A stretch of 64,000 nucleotides of DNA from Kribbella italica (GCF_014205135.1 NZ_JACHMY010000001.1:3968001-4032000), one strand, 5' to 3'; shown: positions 43,838-53,348, counted from the stretch's first letter. A program made the numbers and translations. Notes: generated by a model not told the origin, from the sequence alone.

Positions 43838-43876
43838 ATCGATACATCCTCAATGTAACATGAGCGATGTATCGAT
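43838..43876. promoter_or_regulatory. Long inverted-repeat operator upstream of the AurF-like gene
   Basis: ATCGATACATC (43838-43848) and GATGTATCGAT (43866-43876) are perfect 11-bp arms separated by 17 bases. The intervening ATGTAACAT is also dyad-like. The repeat starts 16 bases before the AurF-like start codon. The form suits a TetR-family repressor, but none is encoded next to it. Confidence 0.7.
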
Positions 43877-43889
43877 CCGCAAGAGCAGC

Positions 43890-44438
43890 TCACTGCGCGG
43901 GACGCACCATCCGGAGCTCAGGGACGCCGAAGAACTCCTCGTCCACCCGGGCGCCGTCCGCGACGAAGCCGTTGCGCCGGTAGAAGGCGAGCGCGCGCTC
44001 GTTGCCCTCCAGCAGCCACAGGCTGGCCGCTTCCTTCCCGATCGCGACGTCCAGCAGGCGCTGGCCGAGGCCGCTCCCCCACCAGGCCTTCCGGACGTAG
44101 ACGGAGTACAGCTCCAGTGGCGTCGGCGCATCGTCGTCGCGGCCGGGGCCGGGCGACGAGAAACCGATCACGCGGTCCTGAATCGGTACGTCGAGCCCCG
44201 GGTTGAACGCGAGCCACCGGACCACGCCGGCCTCGATCGCACCGGCCCAGCGCTCGGTGCGGCGACCGAAGCCGGTCGGGTCGGTCTTCTCCTGCAGGCG
44301 CCGCGGGTCCAGCAGGCCGGCGTACGCCTCCTGCCAGCAGAGCAGGTGGCACCAAGCTCCGGCCTCGGCGTCGGCGATCTCCGCGCGGCGGATCTCGACG
44401 CGGGCCGCGTCAGCGCGGCCGGGTCTCGCCGCGACCAT
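43890..44438 (-). CDS. GNAT-family N-acetyltransferase
   Basis: This 182-residue GCN5-related protein has the acetyl-CoA pyrophosphate loop VRKAWWGSGLGQRLLDVAI and the C-terminal AFYRRNGFVADG. LYSVYV before the loop is the expected beta-4 strand. Its ATG adjoins the stop of the upstream dehydrogenase gene without a gap, so they are co-transcribed. The substrate cannot be inferred. Confidence 0.88.
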   Translation of the reverse strand: MVAARPGRADAARVEIRRAEIADAEAGAWCHLLCWQEAYAGLLDPRRLQEKTDPTGFGRRTERWAGAIEAGVVRWLAFNPGLDVPIQDRVIGFSSPGPGRDDDAPTPLELYSVYVRKAWWGSGLGQRLLDVAIGKEAASLWLLEGNERALAFYRRNGFVADGARVDEEFFGVPELRMVRPAQ

Positions 44439-45407
44439 CTAGACCGTGAAGACGATCTTGCCGAAGACGTCGCCCTCGTTCATCTTCGCGAAGCCGGTGC
44501 GGGCCTCCGCGAGCGGCAGCGTGGTGTCGATGTGCGGCGAGATGCCTGCGTTCGCCATGAACCGGACCAGCTCGGCCAGTTCCTGCCGGGTGCCCATCGT
44601 CGAGCCCTGGATCCGCAGCTGCAGGAAGAAGATCCGGTTCAGCTCGGCCGACTTCGGCGCCTGGCCGGAGGTCGCGCCGGAGATCACCACCGTGCCGCCC
44701 TGCTTGAGCGACTTGAGCGAGTGCGACCAGGTCGCCTCGCCGACGGTCTCCATCACCGCGTCGACCCGCTCGGGCAGCCGCGCGCCGGACTCGAACACGT
44801 CGTGCGCGCCGATCTCCAGCGCCTTCGCCCGCTTGCCCTCGTCCCGGCTGGTCGCCCAGACCCGGATCCCGGCCGCGCGCGCCAGCGTGATCAGCGACGT
44901 CGCGACGCCACCGCCGGCGCCCTGCACGAGCACGGTGTCGCCCGGCTTCAGCCCGGACTGCGTGAACAGCATCCGGTACGCCGTGAGCCACGCCGTCGGC
45001 AGACAAGCAGCCTGCTCGAAACTCAACCCGGCCGGCTTCGGGACGACGTTGTGCGCCGGAACGACGACCTTCTCCGCCAGCGTCCCCTGGTACCGCTCGC
45101 TCAGCAGCGAGCGCTTCGGGTCGAGCGTCTCGTCGCCCTTCCAGGACGGGTCCGAGATCACCGCGTGCACGACCACCTCGTTGCCGTCCGGGTCGACCCC
45201 GGCGGCGTCGCAGCCGAGGATCATCGGCAGGCTCTTCTCGGCCAGCCCGACGCCCTTGAGCGACCACAGGTCGTGGTGGTTCAGCGCCGACGCCTTCACG
45301 TCGATCGTCACCCACCCGTCCGGAGCCACCGGGTCCGGCCGCTCCCCCACCTCGAGCGCGGACACCGGGTCGTCGGCGTTGAACTTGGCGGCGTAGGCAG
45401 CAAGCAT
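44439..45407 (-). CDS. Quinone-oxidoreductase-type zinc-less MDR dehydrogenase
   Basis: A 322-residue medium-chain reductase. The GroES-like half contains ALNHHDLWSLKG and ILGCDAAGVDPDGNEV; the Rossmann half has VLVQGAGGGVATSLITLARAAG and WATSRDEGKRAKALEIGA (NADPH binding, with Ser/Arg after the second strand). The structural zinc cysteines of alcohol dehydrogenases are absent, as in quinone reductases. The GNAT gene follows directly. Substrate unknown. Confidence 0.88.
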   Translation of the reverse strand: MLAAYAAKFNADDPVSALEVGERPDPVAPDGWVTIDVKASALNHHDLWSLKGVGLAEKSLPMILGCDAAGVDPDGNEVVVHAVISDPSWKGDETLDPKRSLLSERYQGTLAEKVVVPAHNVVPKPAGLSFEQAACLPTAWLTAYRMLFTQSGLKPGDTVLVQGAGGGVATSLITLARAAGIRVWATSRDEGKRAKALEIGAHDVFESGARLPERVDAVMETVGEATWSHSLKSLKQGGTVVISGATSGQAPKSAELNRIFFLQLRIQGSTMGTRQELAELVRFMANAGISPHIDTTLPLAEARTGFAKMNEGDVFGKIVFTV

Positions 45408-45456
45408 GAGCCCACCCTAGGCGCTGGTCTGCTGCCCGTCAGTTAGCAACGTCACC

Positions 45457-45480
45457 GAGCCGTACGGCGAACGACGGCTC
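45457..45480 (-). terminator. Hairpin downstream of the sigma factor gene
   Basis: GAGCCGT (45457-45463) and ACGGCTC (45474-45480) form a 7-bp stem with a 10-nt loop, 17 bases after the sigma factor stop. It is short but well placed. Confidence 0.5.
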
Positions 45481-45496
45481 ACACCGCAGCGCAGAT

Positions 45497-46291
45497 CTAC
45501 TCCTTGAGCAGGCCCGCCCTGAGCTCGGTCAGCGTCCGGGCCAGCAGCCGGGAGACGTGCATCTGCGAGATGCCGATCTCCTCGGCGATCTGGGACTGCG
45601 TCATGCCCCGGAAGAACCGCAACGTGAGGATCCGCTTCTCGCGGGTGTCCAGCTGGGCCAGCAACGGCTTCAGGGACTCGCGGTACTCCACGCTCTCCAG
45701 CGCCTCGTCCTCGCCGCCGAGCCCGTCGAGCACGGTGGTTGCGTCGGCCTCGTTCTGGTCGGGGGCGTCCAGCGACAGCGTGTTGTACGCGTTCGCCGAC
45801 TCCAGTCCCTCGATCACCAGGTCCGGGGCCAGCTCCAGCCGGTTCGACAACTCCGCCACCGTGGGCGCCCGGCCGAGCTCCTGGGTCAGCTCCGCGGTCG
45901 CCGCCGTCAGCGAGAGCCGCAGCTCCTGCAGCCGGCGCGGAACACGGATCGCCCAGCCCTTGTCGCGGAAGTAGCGCTTGATCTCGCCGAGGATCGTCGG
46001 CGTCGCGTACGTCGAGAACTCGACCCCGCGCTCGACGTCGAACCGGTCGACCGCCTTGATCAGCCCGATCGTCGCGACCTGCACCAGGTCGTCGTACGGC
46101 TCACCGCGGTTGCGGAACCGGCGGGCCAGGTGCTCGACCAGCGGCATGTGCAGCGAGACCAGTCCGTCGCGGGCCAGCATGTGCGCCGGGTCGCCGGCCG
46201 GGGCGGCCCCCAGTGCGGCGAAGAGTTCGGCGGTGCGGGTGCGTAGGTCGGTGGGTTCCTGGGGTTCGCCCAGGGATCTGTCGTCGGTCAC
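45497..46291 (-). CDS. SigF/SigB-family (group 3) RNA polymerase sigma factor
   Basis: From the GTG at 46291, which overlaps the anti-sigma stop, it has 264 residues. Region 2 is intact (MPLVEHLARRFRNRGEPYDDLVQVATIGLIKAVDRFD, then GVEFSTYATPTILGEIKRYFRDKGWAIRVPRR). Region 3 has APTVAELSNRL. Region 4 has LPLLAQLDTREKRILTLRFFRGMTQSQIAEEIGISQMHVSRLLAR in essence, ending LRAGLLKE. It should direct a stress or developmental regulon and be held by the RsbW-like protein encoded upstream. Confidence 0.93.
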   Translation of the reverse strand: MTDDRSLGEPQEPTDLRTRTAELFAALGAAPAGDPAHMLARDGLVSLHMPLVEHLARRFRNRGEPYDDLVQVATIGLIKAVDRFDVERGVEFSTYATPTILGEIKRYFRDKGWAIRVPRRLQELRLSLTAATAELTQELGRAPTVAELSNRLELAPDLVIEGLESANAYNTLSLDAPDQNEADATTVLDGLGGEDEALESVEYRESLKPLLAQLDTREKRILTLRFFRGMTQSQIAEEIGISQMHVSRLLARTLTELRAGLLKE

Positions 46292-46692
46292 GCCTTCTCC
46301 GTGGCGCCGGCGGTCGCCGTCACGGTGATGGTCAGACGGCCGTCCACGGTCTCCGCGCCGGCCGACTCCACCAGCGCGGTCAGCACGGTCCACCCGAACG
46401 AGTCGGTGTCCGGCATCCAGCCGGCCGGTACGGCGGCCGAGGTGCGCACGGTGAGCTGCGGCCCCGAAGGCGACACACTGATGGCGAAGACGCACTCCAG
46501 CACACCGTCGGTGGCCTGGGGCAGCAGCAGCGAGCAGGCCTCGTCGACGGCGATCCGCAGGTCGTCGATCGCGTCGACGGTGAAGTCGTTGCGGGCCGCG
46601 AGGTTGCCGACCACCGAGCGCGGGACGGCGATGTAGGCGCTGTCCGCGGGAATGCTGAGGCGTACCTCGGCGGCTGATCCGATGCTGCTCAC
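46288..46692 (-). CDS. RsbW-like anti-sigma factor (HATPase fold)
   Basis: The 134-residue protein starts at GTG 46692 with GGGAGG six bases upstream. It has a histidine-kinase-like ATPase fold: N box region FTVDAIDDLRIAVDEACSLLL and a later DTDSFGWTVLTALVE in place of a full G box. It probably binds and phosphorylates a partner, keeping the sigma factor inactive. The RsbV-type antagonist is not adjacent. The product ends in a coupling overlap with the sigma gene. Confidence 0.85.
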   Translation of the reverse strand: MSSIGSAAEVRLSIPADSAYIAVPRSVVGNLAARNDFTVDAIDDLRIAVDEACSLLLPQATDGVLECVFAISVSPSGPQLTVRTSAAVPAGWMPDTDSFGWTVLTALVESAGAETVDGRLTITVTATAGATEKA

Positions 46693-46907
46693 GTGCTGCC
46701 TCCCTGGCGGGCTGATCTCTGGGCGGTCGGCCCACACCGCGTACATCTTCCCTGCTGCGGCCCGGCAATGCACAACGATCCCGAATCGATCTGACCGGTG
46801 CTGACATGTTGCGCGTAGCTGTCGAGCGTGTTGGGATATCGAGCAATATCGCGCACTTCTGCGGATCGCCTCTGGTCCCTCGCCCCGCCTGACGACAGGA
46901 GTTCACC

Positions 46908-48368
46908 GTGAATCCCACCAGCTCGCGCCGGACCGTGCTCGGCGCCGGAGTCGCCGGCGTCCTGGCCGCCGCCGGCGCCGGCGGAACCGCCGCCGCCTCG
47001 GCCGACCCCTCGACCACCGCGGCCCCTGCCGATCTCTCGACCGGCCCTTCGACTGGTACGGCGGCGGCCCGCCGGCCCCACCAGCGCTCGATGGTCGACG
47101 TACCGTTCGCCCAGCACGACACCGTCCGGGTCGGCCTGATCGGTCTCGGCAACCGCGGCGCCGGCATGCTGACCGGCTGGGCCGCCGTGCCCGGCGCGGT
47201 CGTCACCGCGGTCTGCGACATCCGCGCCGACCGGGCCAAGGCGGCCGCCGACAAGCTCGTCCAGCTCGGCAAACCGCGCCCGGCCGAGTACGGCGGCTCG
47301 GCCGCGGCGTACAAGAACCTCGTCCGGAGCGGGGACGTCGACCTCGTCTACATCGCCACCCCGTGGGAGTTCCACTACGAGCAGGGCAAGGCGGCGCTGC
47401 TCGCCGGCAAGCACGTCGGCGTCGAGCTCCCGATCGCCACCGAGCTCGCCCAGCTCTGGGACCTGGTCGACACCTCCGAGCGGACCCGCCGGCACCTGTG
47501 GCTGATGGAGAACTGCAGCTACGGCCGCAACGAGCTGGCGATGCTCAAGATGGCGCACGAAGGGGTGTTCGGCGAGATCACCAACGGGCACGGCGGGTAC
47601 CTGCACGACCTGCGGGAGCTGCTGTTCAGCGACACCTACTACACCGACGCGTGGCGGCGGAAGTGGCACACCCGCAGTACGGCGAGCTTCTACGCGATGC
47701 ACGGCCTGGCGCCGATCGCGGCGGCGATGGACATCAACCGCGGCGACCGGTTCACCACGCTGCGGGCCACCGCGACCGCACCGCGGGGACTGGCCGACTA
47801 CCGCGAGCGCAACCTCCCGCGCTCGCACCCGTCCTGGAACGAGAAGTACGTCAACGGCGACCTGGTCACCTGCCTGATCGAGACGGCCAAGGGCCGGGTG
47901 ATCCGGGCCGAGCACGACGTCAGCTCGCCGCGCCCGTACAGCCGGATCAACAGCCTGGCGGGCAGCCGCGGCATCTTCGAGGACTACGTCCCGGTCGGCG
48001 AGACCGGCGGGCGGGTCTACCTGGAACCCGATCACGGCGGTCACAGCTGGCGGGACTTCACGCCGTACCGGGAGGAGTTCGACCACTGGTTGTGGAAGAA
48101 GATCGGCGACGACGCGGAGAACAACGGCGGCCACGGCGGGATGGACTACGTGCTGCAGTGGCGGATCGTGCAGCAGATGCGGGCCGGGCTGGTGCCGGAC
48201 ATCGACGTGTACGACTCGGCCGCGTGGTGCGCGCCGGTGCCGCTGAGCGTGGAGTCGCTGAAGCGGGACGGCCGGCCGGTCGACGTACCGGACTTCACGC
48301 GGGGGCGCTGGTCGGAGCTGCGGCTCGGGCTGGACTCCCGTGAGACCGACATGCCGCCGGTCGGCTGA
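46908..48368 (+). CDS. Secreted Gfo/Idh/MocA oxidoreductase, GH109-like
   Basis: The 486-residue protein begins with a Tat signal (SSRRTVLGAGVAGVLAAAGAG). The NAD-binding half has VRVGLIGLGNRGAGML, and the EPNYGR-like block here reads MENCSYGRNELAMLKMAHEG, followed by FGEITNGHGGYLHDLRE. These blocks match family GH109, which cleaves alpha-N-acetylgalactosaminides by an NAD-dependent mechanism. It is exported folded, likely with bound NAD. The downstream NEW3-domain gene is in the same operon. Substrate is inferred only from family. Confidence 0.85.
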   Translation: MNPTSSRRTVLGAGVAGVLAAAGAGGTAAASADPSTTAAPADLSTGPSTGTAAARRPHQRSMVDVPFAQHDTVRVGLIGLGNRGAGMLTGWAAVPGAVVTAVCDIRADRAKAAADKLVQLGKPRPAEYGGSAAAYKNLVRSGDVDLVYIATPWEFHYEQGKAALLAGKHVGVELPIATELAQLWDLVDTSERTRRHLWLMENCSYGRNELAMLKMAHEGVFGEITNGHGGYLHDLRELLFSDTYYTDAWRRKWHTRSTASFYAMHGLAPIAAAMDINRGDRFTTLRATATAPRGLADYRERNLPRSHPSWNEKYVNGDLVTCLIETAKGRVIRAEHDVSSPRPYSRINSLAGSRGIFEDYVPVGETGGRVYLEPDHGGHSWRDFTPYREEFDHWLWKKIGDDAENNGGHGGMDYVLQWRIVQQMRAGLVPDIDVYDSAAWCAPVPLSVESLKRDGRPVDVPDFTRGRWSELRLGLDSRETDMPPVG

Positions 48369-48387
48369 GCGCGGAAGGACGAGGACG

Positions 48388-49332
48388 ATGAAACTTCTCG
48401 CGAAGGTGTGCGCGGCCGTCGTACTGGCGGCCGGGCTGACCGCGCCGCAGGCGTCAGCGGCCGGTCAGGTCGAGGTCGGGATCTCCACGGTGGACCTGGC
48501 CGGGCCGGTGATCTCGACGGTCAAGGTGACGGTCAAGAACAACACGTCGGTCCGGTTGTCGAAGCTGGCGGTCTCCTTCCGGGGACCGGTCGGTTGGACG
48601 GTCGCGCCGGAGGTCCGGACCGTGAAGGACGCGGTCAGGCCGGGTGCGTCGGCCGTGGTCGACTTCCAGCTCCGGGTGCCCGCGCCGCGGGCCGGGTTCA
48701 CGATCCGGACGTTCACGGCGACCGCGTCGTACGCCGGTGGTGAAGCCGTCGGGACGAGCTCGCAGCGTTCCGGTACGCCGTTGCCGAACCTGGCCGCGGC
48801 CTTCAACAACGTCGGGGTGACCAACGAGTCGGCCACGGCGCCGGGCAACTTCGACGGCGAGGGCAACAGCTTCTCGGCGCAAAGGCTGGCGGCGGCTGGA
48901 GTGACTCCTGGCGCGACGGTCAGCGCGCTCGGTGCGACGCTGAAGTGGCCGGACGCCCAGCCCGGGACCAAGGACAACGCGGCCGGCGGCGGTCAGACGA
49001 TCCAGTTCGCGGGCCAAGGGCAACGACTCGTCCTGCTCGGCTCCGGAGCCGGCCAGGCCGCGGTCGGCACGGTGACGATCTGGTACGCCGACGGCACGTC
49101 GTCCACCGGCTCGTTCGGCTTCCCGAACTGGTCGTTCCAGGACGCCGGCGCGCACGGCGCGACCCAGGTGATCAGCATGCCCGGCCGCAACACCCCGGGC
49201 GGCTACGCCAACGCCGAGTACCAGTACCGCGTGTTCGCCAACTCGGTCCCGCTCGACCCGGCCAAGACGGTCGAGCTGATCACGCTGCCGTCGACCGGCA
49301 GCCTGCACCTGTTCGCGGCGGCCGTCGCCTGA
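48388..49332 (+). CDS. Secreted NEW3-domain protein
   Basis: About 314 residues from the ATG at 48388, with AAGGACGAGGA upstream. A signal peptide ends near ASAAG. Residues 35-125 are an NPCBM-associated NEW3-like beta-sandwich (VKVTVKNNTSVRLSKLAVSF; PGASAVVDFQLRVP). The C-terminal half has AFNNVGVTNESATAPGNFDG and VTIWYADGTSSTGSFGFPNW, a module often attached to carbohydrate-active enzymes. It has no catalytic domain. Position after the GH109-like gene suggests a sugar-binding partner. Confidence 0.8.
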   Translation: MKLLAKVCAAVVLAAGLTAPQASAAGQVEVGISTVDLAGPVISTVKVTVKNNTSVRLSKLAVSFRGPVGWTVAPEVRTVKDAVRPGASAVVDFQLRVPAPRAGFTIRTFTATASYAGGEAVGTSSQRSGTPLPNLAAAFNNVGVTNESATAPGNFDGEGNSFSAQRLAAAGVTPGATVSALGATLKWPDAQPGTKDNAAGGGQTIQFAGQGQRLVLLGSGAGQAAVGTVTIWYADGTSSTGSFGFPNWSFQDAGAHGATQVISMPGRNTPGGYANAEYQYRVFANSVPLDPAKTVELITLPSTGSLHLFAAAVA

Positions 49333-49336
49333 ACGC

Positions 49337-49376
49337 ACGAACGGCCGGTCCCCCTGGCGGGGGACCGGCCGTTCGT
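49337..49376. terminator. 18-bp-stem terminator
   Basis: ACGAACGGCCGGTCCCCC (49337-49354) pairs perfectly with 49359-49376 around a TGGC loop. It lies between the convergent NEW3 and amino-acid ATPase genes and is suited to stop both. Confidence 0.9.
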
Positions 49377-49387
49377 CGTGCGGAGAA

Positions 49388-50173
49388 CTACGTCGGCTCG
49401 ACGTGGGTCGGGTTGAGCACCCGCCGCAGGAAGTCCTGCGTGCGTTGCTGCTGCGGGTTGCCGATCACCTCGGCCGGCGGGCCCTGCTCGACGATCACGC
49501 CGCCGTCCATGAACACCACCCGGTCGGCCACCTCGCGGGCGAACGCCATCTCGTGGGTGACCACGAGCATCGTCATCCCGTCCAGGGCGAGCTTGCGCAT
49601 CACCGTCAGGACGTCGCCGACCAGCTCCGGGTCGAGCGCCGAGGTCGGCTCGTCGAACAGCATCAGCGCCGGGTCCATCGACAGCGCCCGCGCGATCGCG
49701 ACCCGCTGCTGCTGCCCACCGGACAGCTGGGCCGGGTACGCCGTGACCTTGTCGTCCAGGCCGACCCGGGACAGGTTCGCCCGGGCGATCTGCTCGGCCT
49801 CGGCCGGCTTGCGCTTCAGCACGGTCGTCTGGGCGACCATGCAGTTGGCCAGCACCGACAGGTGCGGGAACAGGTTGAACTGCTGGAACACCATGCCGAT
49901 CCCTTGCCGGGCGGCGTCCAGGTGACAGTCGCGGTCGGTGATGTCCTCACCGCGGACGATCACCTGCCCCTCCTGCGGGACCTCGAGCAGGTTGACGCAG
50001 CGCAGCAGCGTCGACTTGCCCGAGCCGGACGGCCCGATCACGCAGACGACCTCGCCCTGCGCGACGGTGAAGTCGATCCCGCGCAGGACGTGGTTGCTGC
50101 CGAACGACTTGTGCAGGTTCTTGATCTCCACCACCTGGGGCGGTGGGTTGGACACCGAATCTTGGACAGTCAT
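49388..50173 (-). CDS. Polar amino-acid ABC importer ATPase (GlnQ/GluA-like)
   Basis: A 261-residue ATPase with Walker [10 protein letters not shown], signature [15 protein letters not shown], Walker [15 protein letters not shown] and switch His in [26 protein letters not shown] is typical of the amino-acid importer branch. The ATG at 50173 overlaps the permease stop as ATGA. It is the last gene of the importer operon, just before a strong terminator. Confidence 0.94.
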   Translation of the reverse strand: MTVQDSVSNPPPQVVEIKNLHKSFGSNHVLRGIDFTVAQGEVVCVIGPSGSGKSTLLRCVNLLEVPQEGQVIVRGEDITDRDCHLDAARQGIGMVFQQFNLFPHLSVLANCMVAQTTVLKRKPAEAEQIARANLSRVGLDDKVTAYPAQLSGGQQQRVAIARALSMDPALMLFDEPTSALDPELVGDVLTVMRKLALDGMTMLVVTHEMAFAREVADRVVFMDGGVIVEQGPPAEVIGNPQQQRTQDFLRRVLNPTHVEPT

Positions 50174-50991
50174 CGCGCCCTCGCAGCCTTCGCCTCGAGC
50201 CGGCGGACCAGCAGGCCCAGCGGCAGCGTGATGATCAGGTAGCAGAAGCCCGCCGTGACCAGCGGGGTCAGGTTCGAGTACGTGTTGGCCAGGTCCCGGC
50301 CGAACCCGGTCAGCTCGTACGCCGACGCCGTCGTACCGATGATGAACACCAGCGACGAGTCCTTCACCAGCAGGATCAGGTCGTTGGTCAACGGCGGCAG
50401 CACGATCCGGAACGCCTGCGGCAGCACGATCTTGCGGGTGGCCAGCGCCGGCGGCATGCCGAGCGAGCGGGCCGCCTCGACCTGTCCCTTCGGCACCGCC
50501 TGGATGCCGGCCCGGATCACCTCGGCCATGTAGGCCGCCGCGACGATGCCGAGCGCGAGCCAGACCGTGCCGTACGGGTCGAGCGGGATGGTCATGCCCT
50601 CGAAGGCCAGCGGCAGCAGGCTGAACGCGATGAACACCACGATCGCCGGCAGGCCGCGGAAGAACTCGATGTAGGCCGTCGAGATCCACCGGTACGGTCC
50701 GACGCTGGACAGCCGCATCAGCGCCAGCAGCGTGCCGCCGAGCAGACCGATCACGAACGCGCCGGCGGTGTACTCCAGCGTCTTCAGCAGCGCGGTCAGC
50801 AGACCGTCCTGGAACGCCGACTTGATGTACTCCGGCTTGAAGAAGACGCTGCCGATCTGGCCCCAGTCGGCGGAGAAGGCCGCGACCAGGACCAGCACGA
50901 TCAGTACGCCGTACTGCAGGTACCGGGAGCGCTGAGACCGTTGCCGCGGACTCAGCCCCTTACGGACGACCGTGTCGTTGGGTGTGCTCAC
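50170..50991 (-). CDS. Polar amino-acid ABC importer permease
   Basis: This 273-residue membrane protein of the His/Glu/Gln/Arg family has five or six helices. Key blocks are [34 protein letters not shown] and the EAA region [20 protein letters not shown]. The single permease probably works as a homodimer because no second copy is present. GTG start overlaps the binding-protein stop as GTGA. Confidence 0.93.
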   Translation of the reverse strand: MSTPNDTVVRKGLSPRQRSQRSRYLQYGVLIVLVLVAAFSADWGQIGSVFFKPEYIKSAFQDGLLTALLKTLEYTAGAFVIGLLGGTLLALMRLSSVGPYRWISTAYIEFFRGLPAIVVFIAFSLLPLAFEGMTIPLDPYGTVWLALGIVAAAYMAEVIRAGIQAVPKGQVEAARSLGMPPALATRKIVLPQAFRIVLPPLTNDLILLVKDSSLVFIIGTTASAYELTGFGRDLANTYSNLTPLVTAGFCYLIITLPLGLLVRRLEAKAARAR

Positions 50992-51833
50992 TTCTTCGGC
51001 TCAACCCCGAACCAGGTCTTGTAGATCTCGTTGTACTTGCCGTCGGTCTTGGCCGCGGCCAGCAGGGTGTTGAACTTCTCGACCAGCTTCGGGCCGCTGC
51101 CGTCCTTGAGCGCGCCGAAGCCGTACTGCTCGCCGGTGTCGAACTCGGCCACCACGGCGGTGTCCGGGTTCTCCTTGACGAAGTCGTACAGCACGCCGTT
51201 GTCGTTGATGCCGGCGTCGACGCGACCGGACTTGACGTTGTTCTCCTGCAGCGCGAGGTCGTTGAACACGACCACCTCGAAGCCGATCTTCTTCGCCTGC
51301 TCGGTGGCGAAGTCCTTACCGGTGGTGTCGGCCTGGACCCCGACCTTCTTGCCCTTCAGGTCCTCCAGCGACTTGTACGGCGCGTCCTTCTTGGTCAGCA
51401 GCACCTGGGTGGCGTCCATGTACGGCGCGGTGATGCTGATCGCGGCCTTGCGCGAGTCGGTGATCGTCATCGCGCCCATGCCGACGTCGCACTTCTTGGC
51501 CTGGAAGGCGGCGCCCGAGGTGACCTGCGCCCACTCGATGTTGACCACCTCCTGCTCCAGCCCGAGGTCCTTGGCCAGCAGGTCCAGCAGGTCGACGTCG
51601 AACCCGACCACCTTGGTGCCGTCCTTGTACTGGAACGGCTTGTACGGCAGGTGGGTGCAGATCGTCAGCTTGCCCGGCTTCACCAAGGTGATGCCGGCGG
51701 CCGCGGCCTTGTCCTCGCTACCACCGCTGCCCGAGTCGTCGCTGCCGCAGGCGGAAAGGGCGAGCGCGAGCGCGGCGACCGTTGCGGTGGCGGCCGCGAA
51801 ACGACGTTTACGGAGGGTGGGAACGATGTTCAT
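50988..51833 (-). CDS. Polar amino-acid-binding lipoprotein
   Basis: The 281-residue family 3 solute-binding protein has a lipobox (LALALSACGSD) and a Ser/Gly spacer. The bilobal domain reads LTICTHLPYKPFQYKDG, VVGFDVDLLDLLAKDLGL, GAMTITDSRKAAISITAPYM and ends [14 protein letters not shown]. The ATG follows GAGGAG. It is the first gene of the leftward importer operon, preceded by a structured leader at 51876-51934. The ligand is probably a polar amino acid, unidentified. Confidence 0.93.
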   Translation of the reverse strand: MNIVPTLRKRRFAAATATVAALALALSACGSDDSGSGGSEDKAAAAGITLVKPGKLTICTHLPYKPFQYKDGTKVVGFDVDLLDLLAKDLGLEQEVVNIEWAQVTSGAAFQAKKCDVGMGAMTITDSRKAAISITAPYMDATQVLLTKKDAPYKSLEDLKGKKVGVQADTTGKDFATEQAKKIGFEVVVFNDLALQENNVKSGRVDAGINDNGVLYDFVKENPDTAVVAEFDTGEQYGFGALKDGSGPKLVEKFNTLLAAAKTDGKYNEIYKTWFGVEPKK

Positions 51834-51875
51834 CGCGAAAACTCCTCGACACTGGTTGTGATCGTCCTGCCGGAC

Positions 51876-51934
51876 GTTACCGGCCAGGATTCCCGCATCC
51901 TGACACAGCAGGCAGCACCGTGTCGGCCGGTAAC
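51876..51934 (-). promoter_or_regulatory. Candidate three-way-junction RNA in the amino-acid importer leader
   Basis: A 10-bp stem GTTACCGGCC/GGCCGGTAAC (51876-51885, 51925-51934) encloses two hairpins that tile the interior exactly: AGGAT/ATCCT (51886-51890, 51897-51901) and GACAC/GTGTC (51902-51906, 51920-51924). No unpaired bases remain at the junction. It ends 42 bases before the binding-protein start. I do not recognise it as a known riboswitch. Strand is inferred from the proximity to the importer. The rest of this gap to 52134 shows nothing firm. Confidence 0.5.
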
Positions 51935-52134
51935 CGGGGCCGAGACTCGATCGTCACCCCGCTGTTGCCGTGTGGGGGGCCTCACAGATGAGACCACTGC
52001 TCCCTGTGGTTTACTCGTGGCGACGGGTGACCCCCTGGCAACGGCGCCGTTCGACGCACCCTCATCGAACCGCCAACCTCACATGTTCCGTACACGCCTC
52101 GCCCGCTGTCCGCCGGGCTGACGAAGGGTCCCTC

Positions 52135-53337
52135 ATGGTCGCCGAAGCCGTTCCCTCCGAAGTTCCTGCCTCAGACCCGTACGCCGGTGACCCGGTCTTC
52201 GAGCTGCACCGCGGTGGCAAGATCGAGGTCACCTCCTCGATCCAGGTCCGCGACGCCGACGACCTGTCGATGGCCTACACGCCCGGCGTGGCCCGGGTCT
52301 GCACCGCGATCCACCAGGACCCGTCGCTGGTCCGGACCTACACCTGGAAGTCGAACGTGGTCGCCGTGGTGACCGACGGGACCGCCGTACTGGGCCTCGG
52401 TGACATCGGCCCGGCCGCCGCGCTGCCGGTGATGGAGGGCAAAGCCCTGCTGTTCAAGGAGTTCGGCGGCGTCGACTCGGTGCCGATCGCGCTGGACTGC
52501 ACCGACGTGGACGAGTTCGTCGACACGGTCGCGCGGATGGCGCCGACGTTCGGCGGCATCAACCTGGAGGACATCTCCGCGCCGCGCTGCTTCGAGATCG
52601 AGCGGCGGCTGAAGGAACGGCTGGACATCCCGGTCTTCCACGACGACCAGCACGGTACGGCGGTCGTCGTACTGGCGGCGCTGCGGAACGCCTTGCGGGT
52701 GACGGACAAGTCGATCTCGGACATCCGCGTGGTGATCTCCGGCGCGGGTGCGGCCGGCGTCGCGTGCGCGCGAATCCTGCTGCAGGCCGGTGTCGGCGAC
52801 CTGGCCGTTGTCGACAGCAAGGGTGTGCTGCACGAGGACCGCGCCGACCTGAGCCCGGTGAAACTGTCGCTGGCACGGGACACCAACACCGCTCAGCTGT
52901 CCGGCCGCCTGGTCGACGCGCTGGACGGCGCGGACGTCTTCCTCGGCGTCTCCGGCGGCACGGTCCCGGAGGAGGCGATCGCCCGGATGGCGCCCGGCGC
53001 GATGATCTTCGCGCTCGCCAACCCGAACCCGGAGGTCCACCCCGACCTCGCCCACCGGTACGCCGCGGTGGTGGCGACCGGCCGCTCGGACTTCCCGAAC
53101 CAGATCAACAACGTACTGGCCTTCCCGGGCATCTTCCGCGGCGCCTTCGACGCGAACGCCAGCCGGATCACCGAAGGCATGAAGCTGGCCGCAGCCGAGG
53201 CACTGGCCGGCCTGATCGCCGACGACGAACTCCGCCCGGACTACATCATCCCGTCACCGTTCGACGAGCGCGTGGCCCCCGCCGTCGCCGCCGCGGTCGC
53301 CGCGGCCGCCCACCAGGACGGCGTCGCCCGCAGCTGA
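52135..53337 (+). CDS. NAD(P)-dependent malic enzyme
   Basis: From the ATG at 52135 (GAAGGG upstream) it has 400 residues, the short bacterial type. Motifs are [11 protein letters not shown] (catalytic Tyr), [14 protein letters not shown] (catalytic Lys), [14 protein letters not shown] and [15 protein letters not shown] for metal and substrate, and [17 protein letters not shown] for the cofactor. It decarboxylates malate to pyruvate, linking the TCA cycle to gluconeogenesis or NADPH supply. It lacks the C-terminal phosphotransacetylase domain of the long form. Confidence 0.95.
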   Translation: MVAEAVPSEVPASDPYAGDPVFELHRGGKIEVTSSIQVRDADDLSMAYTPGVARVCTAIHQDPSLVRTYTWKSNVVAVVTDGTAVLGLGDIGPAAALPVMEGKALLFKEFGGVDSVPIALDCTDVDEFVDTVARMAPTFGGINLEDISAPRCFEIERRLKERLDIPVFHDDQHGTAVVVLAALRNALRVTDKSISDIRVVISGAGAAGVACARILLQAGVGDLAVVDSKGVLHEDRADLSPVKLSLARDTNTAQLSGRLVDALDGADVFLGVSGGTVPEEAIARMAPGAMIFALANPNPEVHPDLAHRYAAVVATGRSDFPNQINNVLAFPGIFRGAFDANASRITEGMKLAAAEALAGLIADDELRPDYIIPSPFDERVAPAVAAAVAAAAHQDGVARS

Positions 53338-53348
53338 CCGGGCGGACA

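Noticed and set aside
46693..46907. SigF-dependent autoregulatory promoter upstream of the anti-sigma gene
   Set aside because: No convincing GTTT...GGGTA pair is present. A GATAT/ATATC dyad at 46835-46850 is too short to call an operator.
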